Positions 9,621 through 17,830 of a DNA stretch of 64,000 nt are shown here, piece by piece. Made by a program: the position numbers and the translations under genes. Source of the stretch: Limnoglobus roseus (lineage in GTDB: Bacteria; Planctomycetota; Planctomycetia; Gemmatales; Gemmataceae); assembly GCF_008254045.1 (NCBI RefSeq), contig NZ_CP042425.1:1922001-1986000 (forward strand). Direction: 5' to 3'. The notes beneath the pieces were generated by a model. It did not search any database and was not told where the DNA came from. It was given only the letters and a program-made list of their open reading frames with translations. Numbering within the stretch: the first letter of the stretch is position 1; every line of letters begins with the position of its first letter.

Positions 9621-10982
9621 ATGGAACGCCAGCTAACCACCGAGAGTTCGCCCGAACTTCTTGCCGCGGCTGTCGTTTCGACCGACGACGGCCCGGGAAG
9701 TTGGGTCAATGCGCTCACCCTGCCGCACATCGAAACGGTTGTTAACTCGCCTCTTCCGTCGATTCCCGGCTTCGAGCTTTTGCAGGAACTCGGCCGTGGC
9801 GGCATGGGCGTGGTCTACAAAGCTCGCGACGCGATGACCGGCCAAATCGTAGCAGTGAAGGTGCTGATCGCGGGATCGCACGCTGGAGCGTTGGAACGAG
9901 AACGCTTCCGTCGCGAGATGACCTCGGCGGCCGTGTTGCGGCACCCGAACGTGGTGCAACTCCTGAACGCGGGCGAGCACCAAGGTTTGCCGTATCTCGT
10001 GCTGGAGCATGTGGATGGCGGCACCCTCGCGGATCGGTTGAACGGCACGCCGTGGTCGCCGACCGCGGCGGTCAAACTGACGGCCCACCTTGCGAATGCC
10101 GTGCAGTTCGCCCACGCCGCGGGCATCATCCACCGCGACCTGAAGCCCGCGAACATCCTCTTCGCCGCCGACGTGCCGAAGTTGGCCGACTTCGGCCTGT
10201 CGAAAGCGCTGGGTGTTTCGGATTCCGCCCGGCCGATCACGGAAACGGGAGCGGTCCTCGGCACGCCGAGTTACATCTCGCCGGAGCAAGCCACCGGCGA
10301 CAAGGAAGTCGGCCCGACGACGGACGTGTATTCGCTCGGCGCGATCCTGTACGAACTACTCACCGGCCGCCCGCCGTTCGACGGCAAGACGACGCTGGAC
10401 ATCGTCCTGAAGGTGCTGAACGATTCGCCGATCGCGCCGACACGGTTCTGCCCGGAACTGCCCGCCGACTTGGAAGCGATCGTCCTGAAGTGCCTGCACA
10501 AGAACCCGGCGAAGCGGTATGGCACGGCCAACGAGCTGCTCGCCGACCTGCAACGATTCCTGGTGGGCGAGACCGTGGTGGCCCGCCCGCCGTCGGTGAC
10601 GCGACGGCTGTTCACGTGGTTCTCACGGCGCCCACGGTTGACGACCGTCACCGCGGCAGCGGCCGTCATGCTGTTGCTGATGCTCGGCCTCGCGACCTAC
10701 GCGGTCGGCAGCATTCGCGAAGCGACCCGCCTGGCAGAAGTGGCCGCCGCAGACGCCGCCGTGAGCCGACAGGAAGCGGAACAAGCGAAGGCCGAAGTCC
10801 AAACCGTCCGACTCGTCGCGGAGCAAGACCGTCGGCACGCGACGGAGATTCGCGCGAAGTACGAACAACTTCGCACGTTCCTCGAATCGTTCCGGCCGGG
10901 CAAGATGGCGGGCCTTCTCGAACCGAAGCCCGCACCGAGCTGCATCGTAGCGGAACCGGCGGTGTCGGGGCGGCAGTTGTAA
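9621..10982 (+). CDS. PknB-type transmembrane Ser/Thr protein kinase
   Basis: 453 residues. The kinase domain (about 50-315) has the glycine loop GRGGMGVVYKA, VAVKVL with the ATP-binding lysine, the catalytic loop IIHRDLKPAN (Asp173), ADFGLSKA and the activation-loop end GTPSYISPEQA. All catalytic residues are present. A transmembrane helix follows at about 345-367, then a coiled coil rich in Ala, Glu and Gln to about residue 430 and a short C-terminal tail. Usual planctomycete kinases of this layout continue into WD40 or TPR repeats; this one stops early, so it may signal through the coiled coil alone. Substrate unknown. Confidence 0.9.
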   Translation: MERQLTTESSPELLAAAVVSTDDGPGSWVNALTLPHIETVVNSPLPSIPGFELLQELGRGGMGVVYKARDAMTGQIVAVKVLIAGSHAGALERERFRREMTSAAVLRHPNVVQLLNAGEHQGLPYLVLEHVDGGTLADRLNGTPWSPTAAVKLTAHLANAVQFAHAAGIIHRDLKPANILFAADVPKLADFGLSKALGVSDSARPITETGAVLGTPSYISPEQATGDKEVGPTTDVYSLGAILYELLTGRPPFDGKTTLDIVLKVLNDSPIAPTRFCPELPADLEAIVLKCLHKNPAKRYGTANELLADLQRFLVGETVVARPPSVTRRLFTWFSRRPRLTTVTAAAAVMLLLMLGLATYAVGSIREATRLAEVAAADAAVSRQEAEQAKAEVQTVRLVAEQDRRHATEIRAKYEQLRTFLESFRPGKMAGLLEPKPAPSCIVAEPAVSGRQL

Positions 10983-10997
10983 CAGAGACTAGATTTT

Positions 10998-11043
10998 CTC
11001 CCTCTCCCCCAGCTTTGAGGGGGAGAGGGTCGGGGTGAGGGGG
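10998..11043 (+). repeat. REP-like palindromic repeat, copy 1
   Basis: Palindromic unit of the CCCTCTCCCCC...GGGGGAGAGGG type. It is present again in reverse orientation at 11090-11133, so two copies face each other between convergent genes. Similar units are scattered through many bacterial genomes. Each copy, or the pair, could fold into a terminator for the kinase gene. Confidence 0.7.
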
Positions 11044-11089
11044 AAACCATCCTCACAAGATAAGCTGTCTCAACACTCGTGAAGGCTCG

Positions 11090-11133
11090 CCCCTCACCCT
11101 AACCCTCTCCCCCTCAAAGCCGGGGGAGAGGGG
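11090..11133 (-). repeat. REP-like palindromic repeat, copy 2 (inverted)
   Basis: Reverse-complement partner of the unit at 10998-11043, with only a few differences. The 46-base spacer between the two has no gene. It lies 15 bases past the end of the leftward secreted-protein gene, a position that suits a bidirectional terminator. Confidence 0.7.
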
Positions 11134-11148
11134 ACCAGAGTTCGCGGT

Positions 11149-11823
11149 CTACTTCTTCAACATCTCCAACGCATCCACCTGCTCGCGCTCGAATCGCTTC
11201 GTCAGGGCCGGAATCCACTTGTCGCTCACGCCCTTGAAGCGGACGAGTTTGCCGTCGGCGGTCTTGCGGCCGCGCTCGGCGTAGATCGCCTTGATGAGAT
11301 CCTCGTCCGACACGTCGGCCGCCGATTTGCCGCCGGCCGTCAGTGGTTTCGCTGCGGTCACAATTACGTCCGTGCCGGGGCCGTGATGGACGGCCGTAGA
11401 CCAGACCACGTCGCGGAACGCGGCCGAGCGTTTCGTCACGTCGAGTTTCAGTTCTTTCTCCAGTTTCTTCACCTGCGGGTCGTAGTGCGTTTCTTGAATG
11501 AACTGGTGTTCGTTCTTCTTCAAACCGTCGGCGTCGGCCTTCGCGAGTTCCTTCCACTTCGCGGTGAACTCGTCGCTCCCGCCCTTCAAGCCCTTGAACT
11601 GGTCGGGGTAATACTTCTTCACGAACTGGTCCGCCCGGCCGACCTTCGAGGCGAGTTGGTACGTGCCGTAGGACACGCCGCCGGGGTCGCCGACGCCGGT
11701 GGAAACCGTGCCCGGGCCGTGGCCGCCGGACTCGTACTTCTCCGAGAGCTTGCCGAGCGGTGGTTCGGCCGCGAACGCGGGCAGCGTCACGAGGCCGAGG
11801 GCCAGGGCGAGACAACGGATCAT
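11149..11823 (-). CDS. Secreted lysozyme-like protein
   Basis: 224 residues with a signal peptide (about 1-19, ending AFAAE). The mature N-terminus carries YESGGHGPGTVSTGVGDPGG then SYGTYQ, a pattern I associate with lysozyme-fold glycan hydrolases, with Glu as candidate catalytic acid; this assignment is from memory. The rest is helical and lysine-rich (VVWSTAVHHGPGT, EDLIKAIYAERGRKT). It lies 17 bases after the ABC permease gene and has its own GAGGTG ribosome-binding site, so the two are probably cotranscribed. The likely role is periplasmic cell-wall or glycan cleavage. The substrate is unknown, and a peptidoglycan role would be notable because planctomycete walls are thin. Confidence 0.55.
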   Translation of the reverse strand: MIRCLALALGLVTLPAFAAEPPLGKLSEKYESGGHGPGTVSTGVGDPGGVSYGTYQLASKVGRADQFVKKYYPDQFKGLKGGSDEFTAKWKELAKADADGLKKNEHQFIQETHYDPQVKKLEKELKLDVTKRSAAFRDVVWSTAVHHGPGTDVIVTAAKPLTAGGKSAADVSDEDLIKAIYAERGRKTADGKLVRFKGVSDKWIPALTKRFEREQVDALEMLKK

Positions 11824-11840
11824 CGGCTACACCTCAATAG

Positions 11841-14003
11841 TCACTCGTAGCGGTTCTGCTTGGTCCCCGGTTCTTCCTGCGGGGCCGGCGGTTGGAGCAC
11901 CCAACTGCCGGGGAGTTCCTGCGATTCGCGGTTCGTCAACTTGCGGAACTTCACGCGGCACGCCGTCGCCAGGACGCTCGTGAAGACCATCCAGAACAGG
12001 ATCGCGGCAATGGGGGCCAGCCAGCCGATGCCGCCAGGCTCGCGGTCGTCGAACCACCCCATCTCGTGTCGGTCGGTCCGGAGCATCGGCATCCAGCCAG
12101 CCAGGAACGGCGGCACAATGGCGAGCAGAATCTGCCCGAACGGGACGAAGTCGCGGTCGTTGGCGTGCGTCAGTGACAGCGGCAGGACGCAGCACAGCAC
12201 GATCGGCAGCCAGTACCCGCCCATGCAGAACAGTGCCGCAAAGAACGCCCGCACGGTGGCGACCATCGTGTTGCGGGCCGTCATCGAGAAGTAGAGGCCG
12301 ATCCAACTGAAGGCGGCCGTGTAGAGCAACACCAGCGGGGCCGTCACAGCGATCAAGAGCGGGTTGACTGACCCCAGCGCCAGGCCGCACGACCAGATGA
12401 CGAGCAACAAGAAGTAAATCCGCCGCACGCCGAGGACGCAGCCCCACCACTTGCCCATCAGAATTTCGTCGGCCGAGAGCGGCGTGCTGAGCAGGCTGAT
12501 CCACGAGTCCTTGTCTTTCTCGCCGCTGACCGCCCCGGCCCCGCGGACCGCGGCCGCGAGCAGGAGTAACGCGGTGACGATGCCGGTCACGCCGCGGACC
12601 CAGGCGTTCACCGCCTCGGTGAAGTGATACCACGAGGACCGCCCGCCGTAGCTAAAGCCGTCGTCGAAAAAGTGGTTCCACGCGATGATGCCGAGGGGGG
12701 ACAGGAGGAGGGCGACGATCAGGCCGGAGATGATCTGCACGGCCCGCCCGCGCCGCCCGCCGGCGTCCACGAAGACTTCCTTCCAGAAAACCGGGTTCTC
12801 GCCGATCTTCGGGTGCGTCCGCGTGACCTCGTTCACGACCACCTTCTCGGTCCCGTCGGCCGTCACCACCTTGCGCTTGCGACTGCGCGTGCCGCCGGGC
12901 GAGCCGTAAGCCTGTTGAAGTGCCACCGTCCGCAACCGCACGATCGCGTGGCCGAGAAGCAGGGTCGAAGCAATCGCCCAGAAGAGGACGTAGTTCGTGA
13001 GTTGATCGGGGGCCGTCACGGTGAGGCCGCCCCGGCCGCGATTCGCACCTTCCATGAGGATGAGTTGCCAGATGATGTTGCCGTCGGCGAGCCGCCAGAG
13101 AATGTCGTGAATGCCAAAGCTCACGATGCCGAAATCGACTGGCGTGTTCCACCACCCCTTCCACGGCGCGAGGTTCGAGTACGCGGCGGCGAACAGCGAG
13201 GCGAACAGGTACGCGCCGTAGGTCAGGTACGTCAGCATGATCGCGTCGCGGGCCTTCTTCAGCATCGTCGAATACCAGATGCTCAGGGCCGACAGGCCGA
13301 TGACCGTGACGACCGTGGCGACGATGGCCATGAGCAATTGTTCCGGATCCACGCCGCCGAAGAGTTGGATGAACGCGAGGATCGGCAGGCCGAGCAGGAC
13401 GAACATCAGCAGGTTCACGACCCGCGAGGCGAGTTTGCCGAAGACGATCTCGCGGTTCCTCAGGTCCGTGGCGAGCAGGAACTCCAGCGTCTTGCGCTCT
13501 TTCTCCAGGCAGATCGTACCGGCCACGTAGACCGGCGTGAGCAGCACCGCGACCAAGAACTGAATGGTGACGAACGTCTCGAAGAACTCTGCCCCGAACC
13601 GGGACAACTCGTTCGTACCGACGACGGGGTTCGCGACGCGGAAGTAGTTCACCTTGCTGTCGAGCCAGCCGAAGTACATCATCAGGAGCGTGCTACCAAC
13701 TACGCCGGCGTAAAGCAGTCGCAAGATGAACGTGAGCCGTTGCCGGCCGACACGGACGATGTCGTAGAAGAACACCGGGCCGAACAGGTTCCGCACCGCG
13801 TCGCGGGCGGCCACGCCGATCAACAGCACCCACACCGTGTAGGCGAGAATCGCTTCGCCCACCGTCAGTCGCGGCGTGTAGCGACTGATCGCCACGCCCA
13901 TCGCCAGCCATGCCCCGACGCCGGCGACGGCCAGCCACTCTTGCCGCGACCCGGACCAGCCGAAGGTGCGACCGAGGAAGCCGATCTGGGGCGGAGCGTT
14001 CAT
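11841..14003 (-). CDS. ABC-2 type transporter permease (two fused membrane modules)
   Basis: 720 residues from ATG 14003. The open frame runs further upstream, but that extension is Arg/Pro/Ser-rich and overlaps the divergent DUF1080 gene, so it is rejected. There are about a dozen hydrophobic segments in two halves, each with the soluble motif typical of ABC-2 permeases (EKERKTLEFLLATDLRNREI and GEKDKDSWISLLSTPLSADE). Such proteins pair with an ABC ATPase to export lipids, polymers or to serve motility and secretion. No ATPase gene is in view, so the partner must be encoded elsewhere. The lysozyme-like gene follows in the same direction. Confidence 0.85.
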   Translation of the reverse strand: MNAPPQIGFLGRTFGWSGSRQEWLAVAGVGAWLAMGVAISRYTPRLTVGEAILAYTVWVLLIGVAARDAVRNLFGPVFFYDIVRVGRQRLTFILRLLYAGVVGSTLLMMYFGWLDSKVNYFRVANPVVGTNELSRFGAEFFETFVTIQFLVAVLLTPVYVAGTICLEKERKTLEFLLATDLRNREIVFGKLASRVVNLLMFVLLGLPILAFIQLFGGVDPEQLLMAIVATVVTVIGLSALSIWYSTMLKKARDAIMLTYLTYGAYLFASLFAAAYSNLAPWKGWWNTPVDFGIVSFGIHDILWRLADGNIIWQLILMEGANRGRGGLTVTAPDQLTNYVLFWAIASTLLLGHAIVRLRTVALQQAYGSPGGTRSRKRKVVTADGTEKVVVNEVTRTHPKIGENPVFWKEVFVDAGGRRGRAVQIISGLIVALLLSPLGIIAWNHFFDDGFSYGGRSSWYHFTEAVNAWVRGVTGIVTALLLLAAAVRGAGAVSGEKDKDSWISLLSTPLSADEILMGKWWGCVLGVRRIYFLLLVIWSCGLALGSVNPLLIAVTAPLVLLYTAAFSWIGLYFSMTARNTMVATVRAFFAALFCMGGYWLPIVLCCVLPLSLTHANDRDFVPFGQILLAIVPPFLAGWMPMLRTDRHEMGWFDDREPGGIGWLAPIAAILFWMVFTSVLATACRVKFRKLTNRESQELPGSWVLQPPAPQEEPGTKQNRYE

Positions 14004-14104
14004 GCGGTGTCTCGCGTCAGGTCGGACCAGTGTAATCGTTCGGAGGAAAAGACGCCACCGGCCGCATAAGATGTCACGGATTCCCCCTCCCGAGGAACCC
14101 GTCC

Positions 14105-15097
14105 ATGCCGCTTCACCAACTCCTTCGCTCCACCGCGGCCGGCCTTTGCCTGCTGCTCGCCAGTACCTTCGCAACGGCCGCCGACGCGAAAAAGCCGGCC
14201 CTGCTAACGGAGAAGGAGATTGCCGACGGCTGGGTGCTGCTGTTCGACGGAGAAACCACGTTCGGTTGGACGGGGAAGGCGACCGTGGCGGGCGGTGCGT
14301 TGGCCGTGGCGAATGGTGAGGCGACGCGATTCTCCGTGACCCTGCCAGCGGGCGAGTTGGCATGGGCTCCGGGCGAAGTGCCGCTTACCCTCCGGCATCT
14401 CAGCGGAGTAGTAGAAAAGGTCAAGCAACCGATCGGGGCAGTCACCCAGGCGTCCGCGTGCGTGCTGGAAGTCGATGCACAAGATGGGTTCAAGCCACTC
14501 ACGAGTTTGAAGTTCCGTCCTACGAAGGCTGAGAACCTCCTCAACGGCAAGGACTTGACCGGCTGGAAGGTCTTCAAGGACGAGAAGCGAGCGAAGTCCA
14601 CGTTCGCCGTCACGTCGGCCGGCGAGCTGTCGGTGAAGAACGGCCCCGGCGACTTGCAAAGCGAGAAGCAGTTCGACGACTTCCTCCTGCAACTGGAGTG
14701 CAAGACGAACGGTACGGCCCTCAACAGCGGCGTCTTCTTCCGGTGCATCGCCGACCAGTACCAGAACGGCTACGAGTTGCAGGTGCAGAACGCCTTCAAG
14801 GACGGCGACCGCACGAAGCCGGCCGACTTTGGCACCGGGGCGATCTACCGCCGCATCCCGGCCCGCAAGGTGGTATCGAACGACAACGAGTGGTTCTCGA
14901 TGACGCTGCTCGCCGTCGGGCCGAACTTCGCGACGTGGGTCAACGGTTACCCGGTCGTCAGTTGGAAGGACGAGCGACCGGCCAACGACAACCCGCGGCA
15001 AGGACTGAAGACCGCCAAGGGTCACCTGTCGATCCAGGGCCACGACCCGACCACGGACCTGCTGTTCCGCAACCTGCGCATTGTCGAGGTGAAGTAG
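14105..15097 (+). CDS. Secreted DUF1080 (3-keto-disaccharide hydrolase family) protein
   Basis: 330 residues with a signal peptide (about 1-26, ending TAADA). A first partial unit (GWVLLFDGETTFGWTG) precedes a full DUF1080 domain (about 150-330: NLLNGKDLTGWKVF, GELSVKNGPGDLQSE, NSGVFFR, GTGAIYR, GHLSIQGH). The domain is a concanavalin-type beta sandwich, and some members hydrolyse 3-keto-glycosides. It is abundant in planctomycetes and fits a role in breaking down external sugars. The stop codon TAG shares its last base with the GTG start of the next gene, indicating translational coupling. Confidence 0.88.
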   Translation: MPLHQLLRSTAAGLCLLLASTFATAADAKKPALLTEKEIADGWVLLFDGETTFGWTGKATVAGGALAVANGEATRFSVTLPAGELAWAPGEVPLTLRHLSGVVEKVKQPIGAVTQASACVLEVDAQDGFKPLTSLKFRPTKAENLLNGKDLTGWKVFKDEKRAKSTFAVTSAGELSVKNGPGDLQSEKQFDDFLLQLECKTNGTALNSGVFFRCIADQYQNGYELQVQNAFKDGDRTKPADFGTGAIYRRIPARKVVSNDNEWFSMTLLAVGPNFATWVNGYPVVSWKDERPANDNPRQGLKTAKGHLSIQGHDPTTDLLFRNLRIVEVK

Positions 15098-16290
15098 TGT
15101 CCGACGCGCAAGCCCTCTTCGAACGCGGCTTCACCGCCCTGGAAGCGGACGACTTCGTCGAAGCCGTCGAGTCGCTCACGCGGGCCATCGCGCTCGACCC
15201 TCGCGTGGCCGCCGGCTACCGTTACCGGGCGAAAGCGTACCTTGCGCTCGGCGACCGGCCGAAGGCGATTGCCGACCTCGACGCCGCGCTGCGGTTGAAG
15301 CCGCACGAACCACAGGTATTGGCCGAACGTGCGGCCGAGTTGCTGAAACAACGGCGGTACGCCGACGCCATCGCCGACTGCGATACCGCCCTGCGGTTGG
15401 ACCCCGGCCGCGTGGACCTGTTCGCCGTTCGCGGCCACTGCCACGCCCGGCTCGGCGAATCGGCGGCCGCCTTCGCGGACTACGAAGCCGGCATCCGTGC
15501 CGACCCCGAACGGGCCGCGGAGTATTTGGTTCAACGGGCACTCCTGCACCTCGATTGCGGCAACCCCCAGGCCACCCTCGACGACGCCGACACGGCCCTG
15601 CGACTCGACGAAGACGACGGCTCGGCCTACGAGGTTCGGGCACGGGCGTACTTCACCCTGCGGCAGTACGCGAGCGCCGCCGCCGACTTTGCCGTCGCGG
15701 CGGCGCGTGACCCGCTCGCCACGTCGCCGCGGATCGGGCGGTTGTACGCCCTCGAACAGATGCAGGATTGGCCGGCCGTGATCGCGGCCGCCGACGAGTT
15801 GCTGGCACGGTCGCCGACGATGGAGCAAGTGCTGGAACGCCGCGGCCGGGCGTACCTCGCGATGGGGCGGCCGGCCGACGCGATTGCGGACTTCGACGCG
15901 ATCGTTCAAAAGCGGCCCCGCCGGATGATGGGCTACTTCCTCCGCGGCACCGCCCTCGAAGCGGCGGGCGACGAGGCGGCGGCCGTGCGCGATTTCTTGC
16001 AAGCCCTCGAATGCGAACCTGCGGATGCCGGCACGCTCAACCAACTGGCCTGGGTGTGGGCTACGTCGCAGAAGGCGGACGTGCGAAACCCGGTTCAGGC
16101 GAAGGAACTGGCTACCCGCGCCTGCGAACTGACCGACTGGCTGCAGGCCGGCTTCCTCGACACGCTCGCCGTCGCGTGTGCCGCACTCGGCGACACCCCG
16201 GCGGCCGCCGCGTGGATGGAGAAGGCCATCGAACTCGATGACCGGGAAGAGTACCGGGAGCGGTTGAAGCAGTTCCGGCCCCCGGCGTAG
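15097..16290 (+). CDS. TPR-repeat protein
   Basis: 397 residues from GTG 15097, which overlaps the TAG of the DUF1080 gene. Nearly the whole protein is built of about ten tetratricopeptide repeats; examples are ALFERGFTALEADDFVEAVE, RYRAKAYLALGDRPKAIADL and RGRAYLAMGRPADAIADFDA. There is no signal peptide or membrane segment, so it is probably a cytoplasmic scaffold. The last repeats (TLNQLAWVWATS and DTLAVACAALGDTPAAAAWM) are of a type seen in many planctomycete TPR proteins. The partner is unknown; coupling with the DUF1080 protein hints at a shared process. Confidence 0.88.
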   Translation: MSDAQALFERGFTALEADDFVEAVESLTRAIALDPRVAAGYRYRAKAYLALGDRPKAIADLDAALRLKPHEPQVLAERAAELLKQRRYADAIADCDTALRLDPGRVDLFAVRGHCHARLGESAAAFADYEAGIRADPERAAEYLVQRALLHLDCGNPQATLDDADTALRLDEDDGSAYEVRARAYFTLRQYASAAADFAVAAARDPLATSPRIGRLYALEQMQDWPAVIAAADELLARSPTMEQVLERRGRAYLAMGRPADAIADFDAIVQKRPRRMMGYFLRGTALEAAGDEAAAVRDFLQALECEPADAGTLNQLAWVWATSQKADVRNPVQAKELATRACELTDWLQAGFLDTLAVACAALGDTPAAAAWMEKAIELDDREEYRERLKQFRPPA

Positions 16291-16523
16291 CGGCCGGCCG
16301 GCTGTATCCGATCGTAAACGGCGGCGTTGCAAAAGGTTATCATCCCGGCGGCCGATTCCGGACATTCGTCAAAAATTCCGTGCCTTTCGCAAAATTCCCC
16401 TTCCTCGCGACCGGCTCTGTTCTAGTCTTGTGGAAACCAATGCTCGGACCGGTTTATGCGGTCCGGGTTTGGGTCGGTTCCGCGGCCGTGCTTGCGGCAC
16501 GAAACGCTGTTCTCAAACCGCGA

Positions 16524-16613
16524 AATGGCAAACCCGTCGAAAGGCGGGGGCGCAAAGCTATGGGCCTTCGGTTGGTGCCCCCCACCAATAACCGATGGTC
16601 GCCAAGCTACCGA
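16524..16613 (+). ncRNA. Cyclic di-GMP-I (GEMM-I) type riboswitch aptamer
   Basis: The conserved skeleton is visible in order. GGCAAACC starts at 16527. A 6-bp stem CCCGTC/GGCGGG (16533-16538, 16543-16548) is capped by a GAAA tetraloop, and the signature CGCAAAGC lies at 16551-16558. GGGCC leads into a second hairpin whose arms include GGTTGGTG and CACCAATAACC. The 3' segment GGTCGCCAAGCTACCGA ends near 16613. The G in GGCAAA and the C in TACC that hold the ligand's guanines in this class are present, by alignment from memory with the Vibrio aptamer. The GNRA loop would dock into the second hairpin. It probably senses c-di-GMP and acts on downstream transcription. Confidence 0.8.
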
Positions 16614-16702
16614 ACGGATGGGTAGGCGAAGTGCCCGTCCATCCCGGATGACGTGGGAACCCGCTTAACGGCGTGCGCCCCATGCCACCTGCCGTGTCGC
16701 AA

Positions 16703-16732
16703 GGTCTTTGTTCACAATTGTGAACGAAGACC
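16703..16732. promoter_or_regulatory. 30-bp near-perfect palindrome
   Basis: The core GTTCACAATTGTGAAC (16710-16725) is an exact 16-bp palindrome; arms GGTCTT and AAGACC extend it to 30 bp with one mismatched pair (16709/16726), which would be a U-G wobble in RNA. It could be a dimeric repressor operator or part of the riboswitch expression platform. Confidence 0.55.
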
Positions 16733-16738
16733 GCCCGG

Positions 16739-16755
16739 AACCGACCCCGGTTTTT
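16739..16755 (+). terminator. Short terminator-like hairpin downstream of the riboswitch
   Basis: AACCG (16739-16743), loop ACCC, CGGTT (16748-16752), then TTT. The stem is only 5 bp, so this is a weak terminator candidate. It follows the aptamer and the palindrome in the orientation expected for a riboswitch expression platform. Confidence 0.4.
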
Positions 16756-17009
16756 CATTTCTCGCTTGCTTGGTCGATTATCAATTTGTTTGGCCAATTT
16801 CTGCAACTTTCATCCGTTATAACTCGACTAATCTGGTATCGGCCGGAGTAGGGAGAATGCGATTTCCCTGGGCCAGCTTTTCACGCCGATTCCAAGATGT
16901 TATAAAATGATCTCCCCGCGCCCGTCAGAGCGGAAAAACTCGCCCCTCTCTGAGCTTACCCCCCGCCCGACCGTGCCCAGCGGCCTTCAAACTACCCGTA
17001 CGGTCCGAC

Positions 17010-17375
17010 ATGATTGATTACCAGGAAGCCCGTCGCATTGCGGTCATGCTCGCAGCGGTGGGAGAAACGACGCGAATGCTCATCCTACACCGGCTCGCGG
17101 AGAGTCCGCGAAACGTCGGCGAGCTTGCGGAGCTCATCGGCATCCCGATGGTGAACATGTCGCACCACCTCGGTGTGATGCGGCAGGCGGGCCTGCTGGA
17201 AGACCAGAAGGACGGCCGGAAGGTCGTCTACCGGTTCCGGCCAGAGATTTACACCCCCGGCGGCGACGCCCCCGACGTGGTCGGCACGTTGCAACTGGGC
17301 TGCTACCGCCTGAGCATCGTTAAGAGCGAAGACTCGGGCAAGGCGAAGGGAAAGGCCGGCAAGAAGGGCGAATAG
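17010..17375 (+). CDS. ArsR-family winged-helix transcriptional regulator
   Basis: 121 residues. Residues about 5-85 form the ArsR winged helix: LAAVGETTRMLILHRLAESP, then the recognition region ELIGIPMVNMSHHLGVMRQA and the wing DQKDGRKVVYRF. The usual metal-binding Cys-x-Val-Cys motif is absent, so it probably does not sense metals by the classical site. The C-terminus is lysine-rich (GKAKGKAGKKGE) and may add nonspecific DNA affinity. It is the first gene downstream of the riboswitch and palindrome, making it the best candidate target of that leader. Confidence 0.82.
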   Translation: MIDYQEARRIAVMLAAVGETTRMLILHRLAESPRNVGELAELIGIPMVNMSHHLGVMRQAGLLEDQKDGRKVVYRFRPEIYTPGGDAPDVVGTLQLGCYRLSIVKSEDSGKAKGKAGKKGE

Positions 17376-17428
17376 AAATGTGGTCCGTCGCTCGCCCTCC
17401 CGAACCGGAAGGCGAGCGACTCGAAGCC

Positions 17429-17740
17429 TTACAGGTTGAGCTTCTTCATCAAATCTTTGGCCTTGGCGGCCGGGCTACCTTTCGTCTTTTGGATGTCTTC
17501 CAAACCCGCCTTGAGAATGTCTGCCTTCGCCGCGTCGACCTTTCGAACCTCGTTGACCATGTAATCGTAACTGGTCACTTCACTGCCGAGCGGTTGGCCG
17601 TTCGCGTATCGCTCCAGTGTCGATTTCACTTGAACCATCGGGTCGACTTTAACGGAAATGCTCTCTTCTTTCGGCCCGCCGCAACCGACCGCGCCGGCCA
17701 GCGTCACGAGAACGGCCAGCAATTGACACGTGCGAAACAT
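17429..17740 (-). CDS. Small predicted lipoprotein
   Basis: 103 residues. The N-terminus is a lipoprotein signal peptide with lipobox AGAVGC (lipidated Cys20), followed by GGPKEES. The mature part is charged and helical (YDYMVNEVRKVDAAKADILK, AKAKDLMKKLNL). It lies 90 bases downstream of the DUF1559 gene in the same direction. Small lipoproteins of this kind commonly accompany DUF1559 genes in planctomycetes, suggesting a shared envelope function. Function unknown. Confidence 0.75.
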   Translation of the reverse strand: MFRTCQLLAVLVTLAGAVGCGGPKEESISVKVDPMVQVKSTLERYANGQPLGSEVTSYDYMVNEVRKVDAAKADILKAGLEDIQKTKGSPAAKAKDLMKKLNL

Positions 17741-17830
17741 GGGAACTCCGGGAGGGATAAAGCAAGAACGAACAAATCGAGGCCCGCCCGCGGGTGCGGA
17801 CGGGCCGTCGAGAGGAAAGTGACGAGCAGT

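Larger units (their letters stand above)
16291..17009. other. 719-base intergenic region with riboswitch and hairpins
   Basis: No convincing gene: open frames at 16380-16625 and 16653-16910 overlap the structured RNA and have no family features. The region holds a cyclic-di-GMP-type aptamer, a 30-bp palindrome and a short terminator-like hairpin (listed separately). From about 16740 to 16900 it is markedly AT-richer than the neighbouring genes. Confidence 0.7.

Noticed and set aside
14004..14363. N-terminal extension of the ABC permease frame by 120 residues
   Set aside because: The extension is Arg/Pro/Ser-rich, overlaps the divergent DUF1080 gene, and the family start fits ATG 14003.
16380..16910. 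Two short rightward open frames (81 and 85 codons)
   Set aside because: They run through the riboswitch and hairpins, and have no protein features or good ribosome-binding sites.
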